Below, piece by piece: positions 43,405 through 52,640 of a DNA stretch of 64,000 bases. Source of the DNA: Sulfurovum sp. TSL1 (GTDB lineage Bacteria > Campylobacterota > Campylobacteria > Campylobacterales > Sulfurovaceae). The stretch is taken from NCBI RefSeq assembly GCF_019972135.1, contig NZ_BPFI01000001.1:1037106-1101105 (forward strand). The letters run 5' to 3'. The notes under the pieces were generated by a model. It did not search any database, was not told the DNA's origin, and worked only from the letters and a program-made list of their open reading frames with translations. Both the position numbers and the translations under genes were made by a program. Numbering within the stretch: the first letter of the stretch is position 1; every line of letters starts with the position of its first letter.

Positions 43405-44041
43405 TATCACTCCCTAATTCTTTGATCATTTTTTTTGCTTCTTCCAATGTATCATCTAATGCGTAGGCTTTCGTATACCCTACCAGTGCTTCTTTTTTTC
43501 GTCCCTGGTCATATAAAGTATTCGCATAGTTGAAGTGATGCGGTGCGTATTCAGGATCCAACTCAATGGCACGTTCATGGTGCTTTTCCGCACCCTCATC
43601 CTCTCCAAGTTTATGTAAGACGTTGGCAAGTGACACATGGGCCATGTCATCAGACTCATCGAGCAATAAAAGTTTTTCAAAACTCTCTTTCGCTTCTTCA
43701 TATTCACCTGTCTGCATACAGACATAACCCATTTTTTGAAGTACTTCAGGATTCTTCTCGTCAATGATAAATGCCGATCCCAATGCTTTTTTTGCTTCTT
43801 CGAAATCTTCTTTTTCCACTGCATCATCTGTCATTTGTAACAGTTGTTCCATCCGTGTAGGCTCTACTTCTGGTGTAGAAAATGTTTTATCGGGACGGTT
43901 AATACCCCCTATTTGATCATCTCCTACTTTCGCTTCGAAATCCACACCTCTTTTAGGGTGATTTCCTGAAAAAAGTTGTTTAAAAAAAAGATAAAATACT
44001 CCTCCTGCAATAATAAGAAGTAATAGTTGAAATGTTGTCAT
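43397..44041 (-). CDS. Membrane-anchored TPR protein
   Basis: 214 aa with an N-terminal membrane helix (FQLLLLIIAGGVFYLFF) and about four tetratricopeptide repeats from residue 70 (EDFEEAKKALGSAFIID; EYEEAKESFEKLLLLD; DEGAEKHHERAIELDPEY; RKKEALVGYTKAYALDD). RBS TTGGAG before ATG 44041. A scaffold role is expected from the repeats; partner unknown. Confidence 0.85.
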   Translation of the reverse strand: MTTFQLLLLIIAGGVFYLFFKQLFSGNHPKRGVDFEAKVGDDQIGGINRPDKTFSTPEVEPTRMEQLLQMTDDAVEKEDFEEAKKALGSAFIIDEKNPEVLQKMGYVCMQTGEYEEAKESFEKLLLLDESDDMAHVSLANVLHKLGEDEGAEKHHERAIELDPEYAPHHFNYANTLYDQGRKKEALVGYTKAYALDDTLEEAKKMIKELGSDNE

Positions 44042-44134
44042 AGCTTCTCCAATATAGTTATCGAATGATAAGATAAACTAACTTAAATCCAAAGAAAAAC
44101 TGCTATCATGATAAAAAAGAACCAAAGGATCATT

Positions 44135-44533
44135 ATGTCTTATAAAATCACATTAGATAAAGAGAAATTACAAAAAAAGTTAACACCGCTGGAATATAAT
44201 GTATGCTTGAACCACGGCACGGAAGCACCGTTTCAAAATGAGTTCTGGGACTCAAAAAAAGAGGGGATTTACAGCTGCAAATGCTGTGGTACACCACTCT
44301 TCTCTTCAGAAGCAAAATTTGATTCAGGCACAGGCTGGCCAAGCTACTTTCAACCCATCAATGAAGACGATATAGAAGAGATCGAAGATAGCAGCCACGG
44401 TATGGTCCGTGTAGAAGTACGTTGTGGTGCATGCGGTTGCCATTTGGGACATGTATTCCCTGATGGTCCGGCCCCTACCTATAAGAGATACTGTATCAAT
44501 TCAGCATCTTTGGATTTTAAAGAAAAGGAATAA
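44135..44533 (+). CDS. msrB: Peptide-methionine (R)-S-oxide reductase MsrB
   Basis: Repairs oxidised methionine (R form). 132 aa from ATG 44135 behind AAAGGA; a frame extension to 44108 is unlikely. Zinc-binding CKCCG and CGACG pairs, [13 protein letters not shown], and the catalytic Cys in [11 protein letters not shown] are present. It converges with the next small gene, one base apart. Confidence 0.95.
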   Translation: MSYKITLDKEKLQKKLTPLEYNVCLNHGTEAPFQNEFWDSKKEGIYSCKCCGTPLFSSEAKFDSGTGWPSYFQPINEDDIEEIEDSSHGMVRVEVRCGACGCHLGHVFPDGPAPTYKRYCINSASLDFKEKE

Positions 44534-44534
44534 G

Positions 44535-44804
44535 CTATGATGACTGTAGCTGTGCGGCGATACGCCCGGCAGCTTCATCCATCTCTTCCTTTGTATCAAA
44601 AACAAAAGAGTATTTTTCCTCTTCTCCAAGATTGACAAAAATACCAAACCCCACGACTTCGACCTTGCCTTTGGACTCAATATCTAACCATTCAAGACTG
44701 ACCTGCGTGGTTTCATCTTCATATCCTGTCTTGACTACCGCGGCTGGATAGAGCTGTGTGATCTTTGCAGTGTCAAATTGTTTATCTTCTATTGTGATTA
44801 TCAT
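44535..44804 (-). CDS. Hypothetical 89-residue protein, probably leaderless mRNA
   Basis: No family recognised. It reads as alternating beta strands ending in a helix (TKEEMDEAAGRIAAQLQSS), somewhat like a small PH-like or ACT-like fold; no Cys, signal peptide or membrane helix. A TATAAT -10 box on the minus strand (44811-44816) lies only 6 bp before the ATG, so transcription would begin at or next to the start codon. Confidence 0.7.
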   Translation of the reverse strand: MIITIEDKQFDTAKITQLYPAAVVKTGYEDETTQVSLEWLDIESKGKVEVVGFGIFVNLGEEEKYSFVFDTKEEMDEAAGRIAAQLQSS

Positions 44805-44810
44805 AGAGGG

Positions 44811-44823
44811 ATTATAGTATAAT
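44811..44823. promoter_or_regulatory. Back-to-back -10 boxes for the 89-residue protein gene and yqeY
   Basis: ATTATA (44811-44816, TATAAT on the minus strand) and TATAAT (44818-44823, plus strand) are one base apart. The two divergent promoters would compete for RNA polymerase. yqeY has a 30-bp leader with GGAG. Confidence 0.6.
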
Positions 44824-44852
44824 CACTTTAAATCTAGAATGGAGCCCAAAAG

Positions 44853-45296
44853 ATGAGTTTAAAAGAACAGATAAAAAATGATATTAAAGAAGCCATGCGT
44901 GCAAAAGAGACCATCAAAAGAGATACACTTAGAAATATTCAAGCATCTATCAAGCAGATAGAAGTAGACGAACGCAGAGACGTAACAGACAGTGATGTGG
45001 AAGCTGTATTGATGAAATATTTAAAACAAAGAGAAGATGCCAAAGCACAATTTGCAGAGGCTGGGAGAAATGACCTTGTCGAAAAAGAAGATGCAGAGAT
45101 AGCCATAGTCAAATCCTACCTTCCGGAGCCGATGGACGATGCGGAGTTGGAATCTGTACTGAAAGAGGTCATTGCATCTGTGGGCGCCGAAAGTATGAAA
45201 GATATGGGTAAAGTCATGGGTGGTGCCAAAGCTGCCATAGGAAGCCGAGCAGACGGCGGACGCATTAACCAAATGGTCAAAAAACTACTTAGTTAA
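44853..45296 (+). CDS. yqeY: GatB/YqeY domain protein
   Basis: 147 aa, the stand-alone YqeY family related to the tail of amidotransferase GatB: MSLKEQIKNDIKEAMRAKETIKRDTLRNIQASIKQIEVDERRD at the N-terminus, SYLPEPMDDAELESVL, and MKDMGKVMGGAKAAIGSRADGGRINQMVKKLL at the C-terminus. Probably tRNA-related; exact role not established. RBS GGAG. Confidence 0.94.
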   Translation: MSLKEQIKNDIKEAMRAKETIKRDTLRNIQASIKQIEVDERRDVTDSDVEAVLMKYLKQREDAKAQFAEAGRNDLVEKEDAEIAIVKSYLPEPMDDAELESVLKEVIASVGAESMKDMGKVMGGAKAAIGSRADGGRINQMVKKLLS

Positions 45297-45322
45297 TAAA
45301 ACGCTTTTATATATAAAATAAT

Positions 45323-45477
45323 GTCGACCTGAACGCCCTTGTAAGCGAGGCGATTCGAGAAGGTCGACGCTTTTTTACTTCGTTTTTTCTCTTGTGAAGC
45401 GAAGCGGTGACAAAGTCATCACTCTCTTTGAGAAAAAAATCAAAAGAGAAACAACGCCCCAATCTAAAGTATATAGG
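45323..45477. repeat. Structured intergenic repeat, copy 1
   Basis: GTCGACCT (45323-45330) and AGGTCGAC (45361-45368) form an 8-bp stem around GAACGCCCTTG.AAGCGA.GCGATTCGAGA. This is followed by CTTTTTTACTTCGTTTTTTCT and, after an extra ~41 nt not found in copy 2, by AAAAAAAT..GAGAAACAA. Copy 2 lies at 54239. The 208-bp spacer between yqeY and trpC holds little else; the T-runs could also terminate yqeY. Confidence 0.75.
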
Positions 45478-45504
45478 CAATTAGGGAAAAATTAATATAA
45501 TAAA

Positions 45505-46299
45505 TCAATTCCCATACTTCAAGGCTTTAATAGCCGCAGTAATATCATCCTGTCTCATAAAATGCTCACCGACCAAAAATGCATCTGCTCCTATTTTGGA
45601 AAGTTCTACCACTGTCTCATGGTCATTGATCCCGGACTCAGCCACAATGATCTTACCATTGGGGATGAGCGGTATCAGCTTTTCACTCAAGCGCATGTCC
45701 ATCTCAAATGTTTCAAGGTTACGATGGTTAATACCGATGATATCTGCTCCAGCGAAGATCGCCTTCACAAGGTCCGTTTTGTTATGCACTTCCACCAATA
45801 CATCCAGACCTAAATGACGCGCATAGTCATGCAACTCTTTGAGCTCTTTACGGCTGAGTGCCATTGCGATAAGCAAGATATAATCCGCACCAAATGCCAA
45901 CGCTTCAAGGACCTGGTATTTATCCACAATGAAATCTTTTCTGAGCAACGGGAGATTGACATAACGGCGTACCATTCCGAGATACTCTTTGTCCCCTTTG
46001 AAAAAGTGTGGTTCGGTCAGTATAGAGAGTGAATCTGCTCCACCCTTTTCATAGGCTTGTGCTATCTCAACCGGATCAAAGTCTTCACGAATGATCCCTT
46101 TACTGGGGCTCGCTTTTTTGACTTCCGCAATGATACGGTAAGGGTTTTCCTCCGTAGCGCGTAAAGCACTTTTCACATCTTTAGGGATAAATGGGTTAAA
46201 AGCAAGAGAACGTCCTAACCACTCTTCTGGGTACTCTACTTTTCTTTTTTCTAGATCTGATTTTGTTTTTTTAATGATTTCATCTAATATCTGAGCCAT
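45505..46299 (-). CDS. trpC: Indole-3-glycerol-phosphate synthase
   Basis: 264-aa TIM barrel of tryptophan synthesis. Motifs: [95 protein letters not shown] -10 box on the minus strand (46333-46338) lies 34 bp before the ATG. No other trp genes are adjacent. Confidence 0.96.
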   Translation of the reverse strand: MAQILDEIIKKTKSDLEKRKVEYPEEWLGRSLAFNPFIPKDVKSALRATEENPYRIIAEVKKASPSKGIIREDFDPVEIAQAYEKGGADSLSILTEPHFFKGDKEYLGMVRRYVNLPLLRKDFIVDKYQVLEALAFGADYILLIAMALSRKELKELHDYARHLGLDVLVEVHNKTDLVKAIFAGADIIGINHRNLETFEMDMRLSEKLIPLIPNGKIIVAESGINDHETVVELSKIGADAFLVGEHFMRQDDITAAIKALKYGN

Positions 46300-46356
46300 A
46301 TATCACTTTCCATATTTCTATAAATTTCGCGTATTATATCTAAAAGAAGCCCGAAA

Positions 46357-47610
46357 TTATTTACACTGTCTGATAGCATCCCAGTGTTCTATGATCTCAG
46401 GTTCTTCCAGTCCCTCTTCATCGACGACTCTTTTCATCAGTTTATAGGCTTTATCACACTTGCGCTGTTTATAGTATCCCCATGCCAAAGAGTCTAGATA
46501 ATACATGTTGTCAGGCTGCTGGATCAATGCATTCTCTATCACATCGATACCCTTTTTGACATTGACCTCTTTGTCTATCAGTGTATAGCCATAATAATTG
46601 AGGTAGATACTGTCATCATTCCCCAATGCAATCGCTTTTTCAAACTGAGAGATCACATCCTGTATCATTTTTTTATCATTTTTATCTTCTGAGTTCTCAA
46701 AAATAAGTACACCCTTCTCTGCGATCCACTTTGAATTTTTATCTTCCTCATACAGTTTATCTACAAGGGTCAATGCTTTGGAAAAATATTTTTTTGTTTT
46801 ATAGAGTTCATAGAGTATGTCATTTCTACTTTGATCTGCTTCCAAAAAAGCAATCGCACCGTCAAGATCTCTTTTGTATATATAGGCATCTATGATCTTT
46901 GTCAGATACTCTTGGTCATTGTCCTGTTGATACAATGCTTTATAGGTCTCTAATATACCGTTGATATCTTTTTCTTTTTGATAAAGCGAAAGCAATTTCA
47001 CGTAGACATCATGACTCACGATATTCATACGGCGATGTGTTTCAAGTAGCTGTATCGCCCTTTTACGTTCACCTGTGAACTCATCCATAATATCAGCCAT
47101 CCGTAGCAATATCTCTTCTCTAGGTACCGTTTCATAAACCCTGCTTAAAAGGTCTAATGCTCTTTTAAATTTTCCGGCATATAAAAATGAATTGGATGCC
47201 AGATCCAGATCCATAGGTTCTTTTGACTGTTCAAGCAGGTTTTCTGCTTCTATGGTTGCATTTTTCACTTGTCTTGCCGTGAGATACAGAGGAATGAGAA
47301 GACGTCTTACTTCGATTCTGTTCGGATTGACCTTATCCCATCTTTTTAAACGTGTGATACTTTCCAGGATGTGATTTCTGCTCATCAATGCGGCAGTGGC
47401 TTCTTTAAAGAGATAGATCTCTGCACCGGTATCATCATAGAGTTTCTTATAGACCTGATAACTGTTTTCATAGGCTTTATATTCATCATATAAAAGTCCT
47501 CTCATGATGAGTTCATCTTCACTGATCTTCATGATTTCTTTGGCAGAGCCCATCACAGTGCTCAAGATCAATACTGTCAATAAGCTAAAAGCTATACGAT
47601 ACCAGGACAC
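46357..47610 (-). CDS. Secreted/periplasmic TPR protein
   Basis: 417 aa from a GTG start (47610) inside the end of the YkgJ-family gene (19-bp overlap). A signal-peptide-like N-terminus (RIAFSLLTVLILSTVMGSA) is followed by many TPR-like repeats through the whole length (for example YFSKALTLVDKLYEEDKN; GIDVIENALIQQPDNMYYLDSLAWGYYKQ). It resembles tetratricopeptide proteins of outer-membrane or gliding-type machines, but no specific family was identified. Confidence 0.82.
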   Translation of the reverse strand: MSWYRIAFSLLTVLILSTVMGSAKEIMKISEDELIMRGLLYDEYKAYENSYQVYKKLYDDTGAEIYLFKEATAALMSRNHILESITRLKRWDKVNPNRIEVRRLLIPLYLTARQVKNATIEAENLLEQSKEPMDLDLASNSFLYAGKFKRALDLLSRVYETVPREEILLRMADIMDEFTGERKRAIQLLETHRRMNIVSHDVYVKLLSLYQKEKDINGILETYKALYQQDNDQEYLTKIIDAYIYKRDLDGAIAFLEADQSRNDILYELYKTKKYFSKALTLVDKLYEEDKNSKWIAEKGVLIFENSEDKNDKKMIQDVISQFEKAIALGNDDSIYLNYYGYTLIDKEVNVKKGIDVIENALIQQPDNMYYLDSLAWGYYKQRKCDKAYKLMKRVVDEEGLEEPEIIEHWDAIRQCK

Positions 47611-47966
47611 TCTTTGCGTACCTCTTCTTCATCATTTTTAAACTGTTCCCAAAATGGGAAAGTACGGCATTGTAAAGGCCGTACAGGGTAAATGGAACAA
47701 CGCTTTAGCGACGCATCAAAAAATATACAGGCATAGTTGTCTTCTGCCAATTTTTTTTCTATCAAAGAGTAGCGATGCTTCACTTTTCTTAAATACATTG
47801 TAGCAAAATCTTCTACACTAAGGTTAACGAACGCTGCCATTTTCTCTATCTCGCTGTATTTAGCCCAGATATAGCCGCTCTCTCCCGTACAACAGTGCCC
47901 TCCACATGCTTCACATGCATTGGGGTTGAATTTAAAATTATACTGTTCGTGTGTCATGAATTCCAT
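47592..47966 (-). CDS. YkgJ-family cysteine cluster protein
   Basis: 124 aa from ATG 47966; an in-frame TTG lies two codons upstream, and another ATG three codons downstream. The cysteine pattern of the YkgJ/FliB-like family is complete: CEACGGHCC near the N-terminus and CSIYPVRPLQCRTFPFW plus a late Cys. Such proteins are predicted to bind an Fe-S or zinc centre; function unsettled. Tightly packed between a methyltransferase and a TPR gene. Confidence 0.88.
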   Translation of the reverse strand: MEFMTHEQYNFKFNPNACEACGGHCCTGESGYIWAKYSEIEKMAAFVNLSVEDFATMYLRKVKHRYSLIEKKLAEDNYACIFFDASLKRCSIYPVRPLQCRTFPFWEQFKNDEEEVRKECPGIV

Positions 47967-47968
47967 GA

Positions 47969-48664
47969 TCAAAAATCACCTTTTATACTGTTTGTATTGG
48001 CACGTTCAAATGCTTTTGCTGCCTTTTCTCTATAAACACTCTTTTCATCAAAGACCACAAATGGAGGCAGTATCTTTGTCATCGATTTAGATCCCAGACG
48101 CGCTGCGATCATCACCAGTTTGGATTCTCTGTCTATTTTAGAATGTACAAACTGCATCGTTTCGACAGTTATACCATAGGAAGTTAAATGATGTAATAAC
48201 AGATCCACCTGCTTGGCATCATAACAGAAGATAAAATACCCTCTGGGCTTCAAAAGTTTTTTTACCTTGGCGATGAAAGCATCTATAGGCAAATGGTGTG
48301 CATACCGTGCAATGTTCAAATGCGTATTGTCACTTTGTTGCACATTTGAGTCATAAAAAGGCGGGTTTGAGATGATATAGTCGAACTTCTCATCCGTCAT
48401 CCACTCTGTAAAATCCCCCAGATGACTTTGCGCTTCCAGATTATTGAGTGCATAATTATGTTTTGCATACTCTAGCATCTTTTCCTGTTTGTCTATAATG
48501 CTGGTCTGAATGTTAAAATCCCTGGTCAATAAAAGTGAGATGATCCCTACACCACAGCCTACATCCAAGAGTCTGCCTTTAGGCTTAAACGAAGAGATAA
48601 AGTCATACAAGAAAATGGAATCACTGTTATAACAGTAGCCGCTTGTAGGTTGATAGAGAAACAA
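47969..48664 (-). CDS. trmN6: tRNA1(Val) (adenine37-N6)-methyltransferase-like protein
   Basis: 231-aa SAM-dependent methyltransferase starting at TTG (48664) with AAAGG at 6 bp. LLDVGCGVGIISLLL is the SAM motif and YIISNPPFYDS the NPPF motif for N6-methylation of adenine. The N-terminal QPTSGYCYNSDSIFLYDFI matches the YfiC/TrmN6 family. HemK/PrmC-like specificity is less likely. Confidence 0.88.
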   Translation of the reverse strand: MFLYQPTSGYCYNSDSIFLYDFISSFKPKGRLLDVGCGVGIISLLLTRDFNIQTSIIDKQEKMLEYAKHNYALNNLEAQSHLGDFTEWMTDEKFDYIISNPPFYDSNVQQSDNTHLNIARYAHHLPIDAFIAKVKKLLKPRGYFIFCYDAKQVDLLLHHLTSYGITVETMQFVHSKIDRESKLVMIAARLGSKSMTKILPPFVVFDEKSVYREKAAKAFERANTNSIKGDF

Positions 48665-48701
48665 ATGATGCCTTTTTTTATGAATTTTACTATATTTTCA
48701 G

Positions 48702-48707
48702 TATAAT
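48702..48707 (+). promoter_or_regulatory. -10 box 7 bp from the bpt start codon
   Basis: TATAAT followed by CGCGATT and then ATG (48715). Transcription would start at or next to the A of the ATG, leaving no Shine-Dalgarno. The sequence TATAATCGCGATTAT is nearly palindromic and may also serve the divergent methyltransferase gene. Confidence 0.55.
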
Positions 48708-48714
48708 CGCGATT

Positions 48715-49470
48715 ATGAATGAAGAACTAGACCTACTCAACCCGCCATCAACAGATTTTTCCATGCTGGACTACGATTGTGCATACATCCCCGGAAATAA
48801 GGTACGTATGAACTATAAGTATGTCTCTCATGCGAGTAAGAAATTTGCCACAGCAGTGATCGCCAGAGGATGGAGACGTTTTGGAAAATACTTCTTCCAT
48901 CCTATCTGTAACGGGTGTAATGAGTGTAAAAGTATACGTATCGATGTCAACAACTATCACTATACCAAATCACAAAAAAAAGCCATCAAACGGAATGCCG
49001 ATACGCAGATCATTGTACAAAAACCCAGTCTTACCGATGCACATATTCATCTCTACAACAAATACCACTCTTTCAAGCATGAAAAAGACCAATGGCAGCA
49101 CCGCAATATTTCACACCGGGAATACCATGAAAACTTTGTAGATGGGTCACATGAGTATGGGAAAGAGGTACTCTATATCAGGGATGGTAAACTCATCGGT
49201 GTTGACCTCATCGATATACTCGATGACGGTATCAGCTCCATATACTTCTACTATGACCCTGATTATGCCAGACTCTCACTGGGTACCTATTCACTGCTCT
49301 ATCAGATACAGTTGGCCCATATACTTGAATTGCCTTGGATCTACTTAGGGTACTGGGTAGAAGGGTGTAAAGCGTTTGCCTACAAACCGAAGTTTCAACC
49401 CCAGGAGATATTGGATAGTTTTCCTCATGTTACAGAAGAACCTGATTGGGAAAAGTGGGATCTAGCGTAA
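48715..49470 (+). CDS. bpt: Aspartate/glutamate leucyltransferase (Bpt)
   Basis: 251-aa aminoacyl-tRNA-protein transferase of the bacterial N-end rule, adding Leu to N-terminal Asp/Glu. Signature features: DYDCAYIPGNKVRMNYKYV, ARGWRRFGKYFFHPICNGCNECKSIRIDV, IYFYYDPDYARLSLGTYSLL, and YLGYWVEGCKAFAYKPKFQP. It converges with and overlaps the next gene by 9 bp at the 3' ends. Confidence 0.95.
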   Translation: MNEELDLLNPPSTDFSMLDYDCAYIPGNKVRMNYKYVSHASKKFATAVIARGWRRFGKYFFHPICNGCNECKSIRIDVNNYHYTKSQKKAIKRNADTQIIVQKPSLTDAHIHLYNKYHSFKHEKDQWQHRNISHREYHENFVDGSHEYGKEVLYIRDGKLIGVDLIDILDDGISSIYFYYDPDYARLSLGTYSLLYQIQLAHILELPWIYLGYWVEGCKAFAYKPKFQPQEILDSFPHVTEEPDWEKWDLA

Positions 49471-50586
49471 AGCGTCCAGCTCCGGACTCTTACGGCACCA
49501 TTTTAAAAAAAGTCTGTCAGGATCTACTCTGGGATCTACCTCTTTCTCTTCAACGATACATTCAGTCAATATCTTTGCCATAAGCGGTGCGAAGACAAAT
49601 CCTCTCCCCCCTAGACCATTACACACAAATAAGTTATCTATATACTTCATCTCAGGTTTGGCACCACGTATCACAGCAGGATATGTTTCCAACATAAAAG
49701 GCACATCTATTACCTTCCCTACCAAAGGAAAGTAGTCTTTAGACCCTGCTCTCATACCGCAAAATACTTCTTTGAGTTCCAGGTCTGAAGTATCGATGAG
49801 AGAAGAAGCTTTTTCTTTGAGAAGTAAGGCTTGTCCTTCCTGGCAAGGTACAGGTTCTTTTACCTCTTTTTCATGTGTCGCACCCAGTTTGATGATGCCA
49901 TCTATGTTGGCACCCACAGACATAGATTGATGCATACTGACCTCTAAAGAAAGTGTGGAAGTGAAGTCTCCTCTAGTCCCCCATGTACCTTTGATACCCA
50001 TATAACGCAAGTCAACCAGTTCACTCTCATAACCCGTCGCCAATACAAGATGCTTAGCGCTGTAGTCACCTACACACCACAACCCATCTTCTTGTATGAT
50101 CTCTGTTACCTCATACACCAAAACATCTATCTCTGAGAGCAAATCTTCGCACATCTCTTTTGCATCACAAACCCCTGCTTCAGGAAAGAAAAAACTGTCA
50201 AACCCAACACCTATACCTTGTGCTTGAAGTTGCTCAGAGGTGTAGTTTTCATACCTGGTTTCATTAAAAGGTGCATACTCGGAAAATTTTTGTGCATCCG
50301 CTTCATCTTTGGGGATGCGTATCACACCGGTTTGATGGAAAAATAAAGGACAGGTCGTGAGATAAAAATCTTTGGCAAACGAGAACGCTTTATTCGTAAG
50401 TGTTTGAAGAGCCGACCCTTTGCCTATCTTGGGAGAGACAAAAGCACCTGCTGCTCCGGAACCTCCTAAGGCGATACCTCTTTTGTCAAGAACAAGTACT
50501 TTTTGGCCTTTTTGTGTCAATGCATAGGCTGTAGATGCGCCTGCGATACCTGCACCGATGATGATAGTATCATAGGTTTTGGACAT
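49462..50586 (-). CDS. FAD-dependent oxidoreductase, MnmC C-terminal-domain-like
   Basis: 374-aa DAO-fold flavoprotein with TIIIGAGIAGASTAYALTQKG (FAD) and GLGGRGFVFAPLMA near the C-terminus. GTRGDF, IIKLGATHE and GMRAGSKDYFPLVGKV resemble the oxidase half of MnmC, which makes the 5-methylaminomethyl group at tRNA wobble uridine. The methyltransferase half is absent, so it is either a stand-alone MnmC(o) or another amino-acid oxidase. It ends 5 bp from glyS and shares its direction. Confidence 0.82.
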   Translation of the reverse strand: MSKTYDTIIIGAGIAGASTAYALTQKGQKVLVLDKRGIALGGSGAAGAFVSPKIGKGSALQTLTNKAFSFAKDFYLTTCPLFFHQTGVIRIPKDEADAQKFSEYAPFNETRYENYTSEQLQAQGIGVGFDSFFFPEAGVCDAKEMCEDLLSEIDVLVYEVTEIIQEDGLWCVGDYSAKHLVLATGYESELVDLRYMGIKGTWGTRGDFTSTLSLEVSMHQSMSVGANIDGIIKLGATHEKEVKEPVPCQEGQALLLKEKASSLIDTSDLELKEVFCGMRAGSKDYFPLVGKVIDVPFMLETYPAVIRGAKPEMKYIDNLFVCNGLGGRGFVFAPLMAKILTECIVEEKEVDPRVDPDRLFLKWCRKSPELDALR

Positions 50587-50591
50587 ACTAT

Positions 50592-52640
50592 CTAAACCGA
50601 TATCTCTTTGATATCCGCAATATTTCTAAACGTTTTATAGATAGAGCCTATCGTATGGAGTCTATTTTGCTGCAACGCTTCATCTTCAGTGTTTACCAGG
50701 ACATCATCAAAATATCCGTCAAGTTCACGTTTGAGCCCAAAAAGTGCTTCGAGTTCTTCCTTATAGTCACTGTAGGTAGCGTTGATCACTTTTTCATACG
50801 CATTATAGAGTGTGACTTCCGCATCTTCTTTAAATAATGTGATATCTATCTCCATACTCGACTCAAGGTCTATCTCTTTAGAGATATTCGCCACACGTTT
50901 AAAGGTAGTGAATTGTTCTTTAAATGCATCACTGCTTACGATCTCATTGAGTGCAGCCACTTTTTTAGCGATCTCATTGATATCTCTTTCCCCTGATGCA
51001 AGTACTGAAGCGATGACCGACGGATTGGCATCGAGTGACTTGTTGATACGTTCTATCATGAATTCACTTAAAAGATCCGTATCAAAGTCATCATAATTGC
51101 CTTTGAGCAACGCGATGATATCATCTATGTTGAATGTCAGATCATACGCTGTCACAATTCTTACAATACCGTTGACCGCACGACGCAGGGCGAAAGGATC
51201 TTTGGAACCTGTAGGTATCTTTCCTACACTGAAGAGTCCAAAGAGTGTATCGAGTTTAACACTCATCGCTACAATGGAGGAGAATACAGAACTTGGAAGT
51301 TCCGCACCCTCACCCACCGGCATATACTGCTCTTTGATGGCATGATATACCAACTCTTCTTCACCCAGTGCCTTGGCATAATAATACCCCATGAGCCCCT
51401 GCAGTTCTGTAAACTCGTACACCATCTCACTCATAAGATCCGCTTTTGCAAGGTTGACTGCTCTGTCCATGGCTTTTTCAAGTACAGTAGAACTTTTCTC
51501 AGTGTCTGATTCTACTCTATCCATGTAGAGGGCAAGCAGTCTGATCGCGATATTATTTTCCCTTTTGATCTTATCTGCGAGTGTCCCCAGGCCATCAATG
51601 AACTGTACCTTCTCAAGGCCATCCGTACTCAGGCCGTTTTTAAGGTCATTTTTGTAGAAGAAGAGTCCATCAGCCAAACGCGGTTTCAGTACACGTTCAT
51701 TTCCTGCGATTACTTTACTATAATCATCTGTATAGGCATTGGAAACCACCACGAACTTGTTTGCTATTTTCCCATGTTCAAATACAGGGAAATAACGCTG
51801 GTGCTCTTTCATAGAGGTAATGATCACTTCAGGTGGGAGTTCCAGGAAAAGTTCATCAAAGGTCCCTACAAGTGCTTTAGGGTTCTCTGTGATCGCTACC
51901 ACTTCAGCCAAAAGTGCTCTATCTCTCTCTATGATGATATTATGCGTCGACTCCAAAGCATCAAATTCAGCTAAGATCTTCGCTTCACGCTCTTTAGGAT
52001 GCAGCATCACCGCACACTCGTCCAGTATACTTTCATAGGAATCTATCGTAGGGATCTCAACTGCATCATAGGTTACCATACGATGTACATAGGTTTTCGT
52101 GTCTGACTTTATACCAAAAAGTTCTACCGGTACAGAGCTCTCACCCAGTCTTACCTGCAGCCATCTAAGCGGTCGGATGAATTCATCCGATCTTGATCCC
52201 CAACGCATCATCTTTCCAAAGGACATAGAAGCCAGCCATTGACTCAACATCTCTTGAAGAAGAGAAACCGTTTCGGCGCCTTTCTCCTCTTTTTTGAAAT
52301 AGAGTACTTCTTTCCCGTTCTTTTCTGCACGACCAAGTGCATCAAAGCTCACACCACATTTACGGGCAAATCCCTGGGCTGCCTGCGTAGGCTCACCATC
52401 TTTGATCGCTGCTTGCACAGGAGGCCCCATAAGTTCTAGTGTACTGTCTGCCTGACGTAATGCCATCGCAGCATGTTTTAGCACAAGTCTTCTGGGGGTA
52501 TAGATAAATTCAAAGTCACAAGAAAGCTTATACTCTTCAAGTATATTTTTCCAAGATTTCTCTATATCAGATACAATTTTCAGTAGTGGTATAGCCGGAA
52601 GTTCTTCTACACCGATTTCGATAAGTAATGCTTGTGTCAT
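50592..52640 (-). CDS. glyS: Glycyl-tRNA synthetase beta subunit
   Basis: 682 aa, full-length beta subunit of the alpha2-beta2 enzyme: LLIEIGVEELPA at the N-terminus, FIYTPRRLVL, MRWGSRSDEFIRPLRWL, VTSMKEHQRYFPV-like ITSMKEHQRYFPVFE, and ASGERDINEIAKKV near the C-terminus. The alpha subunit gene glyQ is not in the window. Confidence 0.97.
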   Translation of the reverse strand: MTQALLIEIGVEELPAIPLLKIVSDIEKSWKNILEEYKLSCDFEFIYTPRRLVLKHAAMALRQADSTLELMGPPVQAAIKDGEPTQAAQGFARKCGVSFDALGRAEKNGKEVLYFKKEEKGAETVSLLQEMLSQWLASMSFGKMMRWGSRSDEFIRPLRWLQVRLGESSVPVELFGIKSDTKTYVHRMVTYDAVEIPTIDSYESILDECAVMLHPKEREAKILAEFDALESTHNIIIERDRALLAEVVAITENPKALVGTFDELFLELPPEVIITSMKEHQRYFPVFEHGKIANKFVVVSNAYTDDYSKVIAGNERVLKPRLADGLFFYKNDLKNGLSTDGLEKVQFIDGLGTLADKIKRENNIAIRLLALYMDRVESDTEKSSTVLEKAMDRAVNLAKADLMSEMVYEFTELQGLMGYYYAKALGEEELVYHAIKEQYMPVGEGAELPSSVFSSIVAMSVKLDTLFGLFSVGKIPTGSKDPFALRRAVNGIVRIVTAYDLTFNIDDIIALLKGNYDDFDTDLLSEFMIERINKSLDANPSVIASVLASGERDINEIAKKVAALNEIVSSDAFKEQFTTFKRVANISKEIDLESSMEIDITLFKEDAEVTLYNAYEKVINATYSDYKEELEALFGLKRELDGYFDDVLVNTEDEALQQNRLHTIGSIYKTFRNIADIKEISV

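Noticed and set aside
45323-45477. CRISPR-like repeat
   Set aside because: Only one unit per locus, no spacers and no cas genes; the two copies are 9 kb apart.
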